Shown: in pieces, positions 60,187 to 64,000 of the stretch
Numbering within the stretch: position 1 is the first letter of the stretch
Layout of the letters: the number at the start of each line of letters is the position of its first letter
Position numbers and translations under genes: made by a program
Source of the DNA: an uncultured Senegalimassilia sp.
GTDB taxonomy: Bacteria; Actinomycetota; Coriobacteriia; Coriobacteriales; Eggerthellaceae
Direction: 5' to 3'
DNA length: 64,000 nucleotides
NCBI RefSeq assembly: GCF_934636665.1
Contig: NZ_CAKUAT010000003.1
Coordinates: 62,001-126,000, forward strand
The notes under the pieces: model-generated
What the model was told of the DNA's origin: nothing
The model's input: only the letters and a program-made list of their open reading frames with translations
The model's database searches: none

Positions 60187-60648
60187 TTAAGCCAAGCCTG
60201 GCCAGTTTTGCTGACGCAAAGCTTCGTAAGCGGCTATTGCAACAGAATTGCTTAAGTTTAAGCTGCGCATGCCATCGCGCATGGGTATGCGCACGCAGGC
60301 GGACTCGAAGCGCTGCATAACGGCCTCGTCGAGCCCGCGGCTTTCGCGCCCGAACACCAGCCAGGCGTCCGGACCGTACGAAACGTCGGCGAAGCTGTGC
60401 TGCACGTGCCCCGTGAACAGGTGCAGCTCATTGGCGGCATGGGCCTCGAAGAACTCGTCGGCGCACGACCAGCGCACGATGTCGACGTCATCCCAGTAGT
60501 CGCACCCCGCGCGCGCAAGGTTGCGCTGTGTGACGGCGAAGCCCATGGGCTCCACCAGGTGCAACCGCGCGCCGATGCAAGCGCACGTGCGCGCCACATT
60601 CCCCGTGTTCTGGGGGATCTCAGGCTCCACCAACACGATGTTGAGCAT
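60187..60648 (-). CDS. trmL: tRNA (cytidine(34)-2'-O)-methyltransferase
   Basis: SPOUT methyltransferase of 153 residues that modifies the wobble base of tRNA-Leu with S-adenosylmethionine. LVEPEIPQNTGNVARTCACIGARLHLVEPMGF, VFGRESRGLDE and MRSLNLSNSVAIAAYEALRQ are the family motifs, including the knotted SAM site. AAAGG lies before the ATG. It is 40 bp upstream of the kinase-locus genes on the same strand and may be cotranscribed, though no functional link is known. Confidence 0.93.
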   Translation of the reverse strand: MLNIVLVEPEIPQNTGNVARTCACIGARLHLVEPMGFAVTQRNLARAGCDYWDDVDIVRWSCADEFFEAHAANELHLFTGHVQHSFADVSYGPDAWLVFGRESRGLDEAVMQRFESACVRIPMRDGMRSLNLSNSVAIAAYEALRQQNWPGLA

Positions 60649-60909
60649 CCTTGCAACCTTTCGTTAAAACGATCCGACTTTTGCGGGAGCCCGCGGTCTC
60701 CCGCAGAGACGCGCCTGCCCATGCAGGTGCTTACCCATCAACGCGCACCCGCCCGTTTCAGGCCCTTGGAAAACCGCGGCACACCGGTGCCCGCGCTTTC
60801 CGCCGTTGCGCACCCGCCGTTTCAAGCCCGCAGACGCCGCAGCCACATGACCGAGCCCCGACAGCGCCAAACGCCGCCGGGCGCGCGATCGCGCGCCCAC
60901 GCGAGGCCC

Positions 60910-62994
60910 CTACACGCCCATTGCTTCGGCCTGCTTGGCCATCTCCTCTTCGAGCTCTTCGTTCAACATGAACCACTCCTCCTCGGCAGCGGCTAGGCGC
61001 TGCTTGAGCTTGGAGTGCTCGGCCACGGCATCCGAGGACGCGTCCTCGTTGATATAGAAATCGGGGTCTGCCATCTTCGCCAGCAGCTCCTCCATGCGGG
61101 CGTTGTCGCGCTCCATCTGCTTGTCGAGCTCGGCGATGCGCTTGCGATGGTTCTTCAGCGCGGCGTAGGCGCGGTTGCGCGCCTCAGCCTCGCGGCGCTT
61201 CTGCTCCTTGGTCTTCGGCGAGCTGCCGCGCTTTGCCGTCAGCTCTCCCGAAGCGGCAGGCGCAGACGAAGCGGGCGCGGCAGACGCGGAAGAGGCGCTC
61301 TTCGACGCCTTCCCCTTCCCCGATCCGCCCTTTCCGGCAGGTTTGCGCTCCATCAACTCGTCGACGAGCGACTCGTCGGTGGGCTCGGGCCCGTCGAGCT
61401 GGCCGGACTTGAACAGGTAGTAGTCGTAATCGCCATCGTAGACGGTGACCTTGCCGGGCTTCACCTCCACGATGCGGTTCGCGATGCTGCGGATGAGGTG
61501 GCGGTCGTGCGTGATGAGCAGGATGGTGCCCTCGAAGCGGTTGAGCGCCTGCTCAAGCACGTCGGCGCTGGCGATGTCCAGGTGGTTGGTGGGCTCGTCA
61601 AGGCACAGCAGCGGCTTTGGCGCCACGAGCATCTTCGCCAACGCCAAGCGGCCCTTTTCGCCGCCAGAGAGCACGCTGACCTTCTTCTCGACGGCATCGC
61701 CCTCGAACAGGAAGGCGCCGAGCAGGCTGCGCACCTGGCTGATGTTCCAGCCCGGCGCCACGTGGTCGAGCTCCTCGAACACGGTATTGCCCGCGTGCAG
61801 CTCCTCCAGCTGGTGCTGCGCGTAGTACGTCAGCGCCACGTGCACGCCGTAGTCGATGGTGCCGGCATCGGGCTTCATGACGCCCGCGATCATCTTCATA
61901 AGCGTGGATTTGCCTGCGCCGTTGGGGCCCACAAGCGCCACCTTGTCGCCGCGGTACATGGTGAAGTCGAAGTTGTCGTAGACGCGCTTGTCGCCGAACG
62001 CCTTCACCAGGCCGCGACAGCGCACCACTTCGTCGCCGGTGCGCGGCGGCTGCACGAAGTTGAAGTGGATGGGCTTCTTCTCCTCGGGAATCTCGATGAG
62101 CTCCTCTTTCAGGCGCTCCAAGCGCTGCGCGCGCTCCTGGGCCTGGCGAGCCTTGGTAGCCTTGTAGCGGAAGCGCTCGACGAAATCCTCCAGGTGCTTC
62201 ATCTCCTCGAGCTGCTTGGTGCGCTGCTGGCGGAGGCGCTCGATGCGCTCCTCGCGCGCCTTGAGGTATGCGGAATAGTTGCCCTTGTATAGGTTGACGC
62301 GGCCGTTTGCCACCTCGGCTACGCGGTCAATCATGTTGTCCATGAACTCGCGGTCGTGGCTGACCACGATGACGGTGCCCTCGTAGCCGCGCAAAAAGCC
62401 CTCGAGCCACTTCACCGACTCAAGATCCAGGTGGTTTGTGGGCTCGTCGAGCATAAGCACCTCGGGATTGCGGACCAGCAGCTTTGCCAGCGCGATGCGC
62501 ATCTGCCAGCCGCCGGAGAAGTTCGTGGTGGCCTGCTTGATGTCGCCTTCCTTGAAGCCCAGGCCGAACAGCACGCCGCGGACCTTGGCCTCGATGGTGT
62601 AGCCACCCAGCATCTCGTAGGCGTCGCGCGCACGGCCAGCTGCGGCAAGCTGGCGTTCGGTGGGGTTGTCGCCCAGCGACTCCTCCAGCTCGCGCAGGCG
62701 CTGCTCGGCTTCCAAGATCTCCACCTGCGAAGACATGACCTCCTCGAAGATGGGGCGATCGGGCATTTCGATGGCCTCCTGCTCCAGGTAGCCCACGCGG
62801 GCGCCCTTCGCGAACAGGATGCGACCCTCGTCGGCGTCCTCTCGGCCGCTGATGATGTTGAGCATGGTGGTTTTACCGGCGCCGTTGGGGCCTACGAGCG
62901 CCAGGCGGTCGTATTCCTCCAGCTTGAACGTGACATCGGAGAACAGCGTGCGCCCGCCGAACGACTTCGACAGATGCTCAACCTGCATGATCAT
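60910..62994 (-). CDS. ABC-F family ATP-binding protein
   Basis: Soluble twin-ATPase of 694 residues with no membrane domain. Both cassettes are intact: LVGPNGAGKTTMLNI with FSGGWQMRIALAKLL and LMLDEPTNHLDLES, then LVGPNGAGKSTLMKM with LSGGEKGRLALAKML and LCLDEPTNHLDIAS. A 75-residue linker (about 240-315) rich in Arg/Glu is the P-site tRNA interaction motif region. A C-terminal coiled coil (about 590-690, with an Ala/Ser/Lys-rich lead-in) resembles the Uup/YdiF-type domain. Members act on ribosomes in translation or antibiotic resistance; a resistance role is not shown. AAAGGAG precedes ATG 62994. Confidence 0.92.
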   Translation of the reverse strand: MIMQVEHLSKSFGGRTLFSDVTFKLEEYDRLALVGPNGAGKTTMLNIISGREDADEGRILFAKGARVGYLEQEAIEMPDRPIFEEVMSSQVEILEAEQRLRELEESLGDNPTERQLAAAGRARDAYEMLGGYTIEAKVRGVLFGLGFKEGDIKQATTNFSGGWQMRIALAKLLVRNPEVLMLDEPTNHLDLESVKWLEGFLRGYEGTVIVVSHDREFMDNMIDRVAEVANGRVNLYKGNYSAYLKAREERIERLRQQRTKQLEEMKHLEDFVERFRYKATKARQAQERAQRLERLKEELIEIPEEKKPIHFNFVQPPRTGDEVVRCRGLVKAFGDKRVYDNFDFTMYRGDKVALVGPNGAGKSTLMKMIAGVMKPDAGTIDYGVHVALTYYAQHQLEELHAGNTVFEELDHVAPGWNISQVRSLLGAFLFEGDAVEKKVSVLSGGEKGRLALAKMLVAPKPLLCLDEPTNHLDIASADVLEQALNRFEGTILLITHDRHLIRSIANRIVEVKPGKVTVYDGDYDYYLFKSGQLDGPEPTDESLVDELMERKPAGKGGSGKGKASKSASSASAAPASSAPAASGELTAKRGSSPKTKEQKRREAEARNRAYAALKNHRKRIAELDKQMERDNARMEELLAKMADPDFYINEDASSDAVAEHSKLKQRLAAAEEEWFMLNEELEEEMAKQAEAMGV

Positions 62995-63075
62995 GGTGCG
63001 ACAACTCCTTTAGCGTTAAAACGAAACCACGCTAAGGGAGCGGGCAGACGACACCGAGAAATGAGCGCAAAAACG

Positions 63076-63172
63076 GACGCCCCCACGGAGAGGGAAATTG
63101 ACGCCCTCGCAAACGGGAAAACTAGCGCCCCCACAGTTGGGGAAAACGAACGCCCCGCAGACGGGGAATCCG
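63076..63172. repeat. Four-unit degenerate 24-bp tandem repeat
   Basis: Units start around 63076, 63100, 63124 and 63149. Each has a GCGCCCC/ACGCCCC head and a GGGGAAA tail, so every unit can form a small hairpin (best example CCCCGCAGACGGGG, 63153-63166). The array lies between the ABC-F start and tRNA-Asn. It is not part of a supported gene, although one minus-strand frame (63016-63210) translates it as an 8-residue FPxCGGxx repeat. Confidence 0.65.
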
Positions 63173-63198
63173 TTCAGGCGAATCCGTTCAAACAAAAA

Positions 63199-63228
63199 AA
63201 GAACCGCCAACTTGCGCTGGCGGTTCTT
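63199..63228 (-). terminator. Intrinsic terminator of tRNA-Asn
   Basis: AAGAACCGCCA and TGGCGGTTCTT with an 8-base loop; on the minus strand it is followed by TTTTTTG. It lies 9 bp past the tRNA CCA end. Confidence 0.9.
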
Positions 63229-63237
63229 GGAGCTTCA

Positions 63238-63312
63238 TGGCTCCCCGGGTAGGATTCGAACCTACAACCCTCCGGTTAACAGCCGGATGCTCTGCCGTTG
63301 AGCTACCGAGGA
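63238..63312 (-). tRNA. tRNA-Asn (anticodon GTT)
   Basis: The minus strand folds as a tRNA. The acceptor stem pairs TCCTCGG with CCGGGGA, the D arm is GCTC-AACGGCA-GAGC, the anticodon loop is CTGTTAA with GTT, and the T arm is GTAGGTTCGAATCCTAC. The CCA end is encoded. It matches bacterial tRNA-Asn and no second tRNA is adjacent. Confidence 0.97.
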
Positions 63313-63537
63313 ATTTCTTCGGTGCGCTTCGTTTCCTTGGCGCAAGAAAGTATTATAGACATTTCAATTTTCGGCGCAACCCCCTTTTTCAAAATTTTTT
63401 TCGGCAGCCGATTTCAGGAGGCGGCGCTTGATTTGCAAGTTCATCCGAACACCTTGGTTTCGTTATCGAACTCAGCCAGACATGTACGGCTGAGTCTGGG
63501 GTTCCCAATCGGCCGCGCCGGATGAACAGGGGACGAG

Positions 63538-63621
63538 TGAACGGGGGACGGAGGTGTGTTCACGCAATACGTTGCCGGCAGTGCGAAGATCGACCGAGAA
63601 CACACCTCCGTCCCCCGTTCA
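63538..63621. repeat. Second inverted pair of short palindromic elements
   Basis: Copies at 63538-63562 and 63597-63621 face each other with a 34-bp spacer and share a GGGGG variant of the core. A truncated half copy (TGAACAGGGGACG, 63523-63535) precedes them. The unit lies between tRNA-Asn and the next gene. Confidence 0.8.
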
Positions 63622-63673
63622 CGTTCGCCGTTGGGCAACGCAACCCAAGCGCCGCGCCACGGGCGCCCGCGTT

Positions 63674-64000
63674 CTAGTACATCCCGAACGCGTTCCACAG
63701 CAGCACGTTCGCGCCAACCATCAGCACGAGCGAGCCGAACATGAAATACAGCGCGATGCGATACACCGACACCGTCTGCCCCGCCACGGCGGCCGACGCC
63801 ACCGCATGCGCGCCCGCCTGCTGCACGGGCACCTGCGCATGGGCGCCCAGCTGCGTGGTCCAGCCCTTCGACAGCGGCTCGCTCGAGCGCACCTGCAATA
63901 GCTCCAAAAACGACAGCGCCGCCGCAAGGGCAAAGTACAGCCCGAAGTCGCAAATGTAGCGCATAAGGATGCCGGCGCCCTGCAAGTCGAAGATGCACAG
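63674..64000 (-). CDS. Membrane protein, C-terminal part (runs off the window)
   Basis: Frame open from the window edge to a stop at 63674 (109 residues visible). Hydrophobic helices ICDFGLYFALAAALSFLELL and RIALYFMFGSLVLMVGANVLL flank a Gln/Ala-rich loop (GAHAQVPVQQAGAHAVASAA). The start lies outside. I cannot assign a family. A TTG or ATG within the window could begin a shorter protein, but no ribosome binding site is seen there. Confidence 0.55.
   Translation of the reverse strand: MCIFDLQGAGILMRYICDFGLYFALAAALSFLELLQVRSSEPLSKGWTTQLGAHAQVPVQQAGAHAVASAAVAGQTVSVYRIALYFMFGSLVLMVGANVLLWNAFGMY

Noticed and set aside
63016..63210. 64-codon minus-strand frame with FPxCGGxx repeats
   Set aside because: Starts inside the tRNA terminator and reflects the 24-bp DNA repeat; no ribosome binding site seen.
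63238..63312. tRNA-Asn considered as an integration site
   Set aside because: No duplicated tRNA end, integrase or phage genes are visible nearby.

Overview
The window reads as a chromosome segment of a high-GC, anaerobic, gut-type actinobacterium, most likely a member of the Coriobacteriia (Eggerthella/Gordonibacter/Adlercreutzia-like). This placement is an inference. It rests on GC-rich third positions, ferredoxin-dependent 2-oxoacid oxidation, a bile salt hydrolase of the bifidobacterial type, an EF-G-like second translational GTPase, and secreted proteins with TGD-type C-terminal anchors. Nothing in the sequence names the species. All genes are bacterial, and no complete prophage, CRISPR array, rRNA or intact insertion sequence was seen.

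Layout. 1-7.6 kb: AraC regulator, SulP anion transporter, a Phd/Doc toxin-antitoxin pair whose toxin is broken, beta-carbonic anhydrase, a C_GCAxxG_C_C protein, a YeiH-type exporter and endonuclease IV. 8-13.6 kb: an aryl-CoA ligase gene with an orphan LysR-type ligand-binding domain, then a terminator, then a three-gene 2-oxoacid:ferredoxin oxidoreductase (gamma-delta fusion, alpha, beta). 13.8-18.2 kb: universal stress protein, a PiT phosphate transporter with a small membrane partner, and an XRE-type DNA-binding domain fused to an AlaA-like aminotransferase behind a dense array of GTTCA/TGAAC boxes. 18.3-23.2 kb: RecQ, a short peptide deformylase, an S24 repressor with altered catalytic residues, and an AbiF-family abortive-infection gene behind a structured RNA. 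The last part is AT-richer and looks acquired.

23.4-35 kb: amidohydrolase, EF-G-like GTPase, PGPG-type membrane protein, bile salt hydrolase, a MITE-like element, an Mrp/NBP35 ATPase and a large M6-family secreted protease. 35.2-50.8 kb is mostly housekeeping on the minus strand: DUF512 radical SAM-der-plsY-gpsA; an atypical LytTR regulator; ispH; tyrA-aroA-cmk-plsC; site-2 protease-scpA-scpB-rluB; serC. 51.1-55.5 kb: nadA-nadB-nadC-niaR, a complete de novo NAD operon with its probable repressor and a strong palindromic operator. 55.7-60.6 kb: trmL, then a membrane-tethered low-complexity protein, a Ser/Thr kinase and an FHA protein in overlapping genes. 60.9-64 kb: an ABC-F ATPase, a 24-bp repeat array, tRNA-Asn and a partial membrane protein.

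Short interspersed elements run through the window. Seven near-identical 25-bp copies have TGAAC...GTTCA ends around GGGGACGGAGG, and two pairs of them form inverted-repeat units. A 313-bp element has 19-bp terminal inverted repeats. The features most worth following are the HTH-AlaA fusion with an internal AlaA start and box array, the AbiF locus, the doubly substituted S24 repressor, the orphan LysR sensor domain, and the CGCAAA-rich linkers shared by NadB and NiaR.
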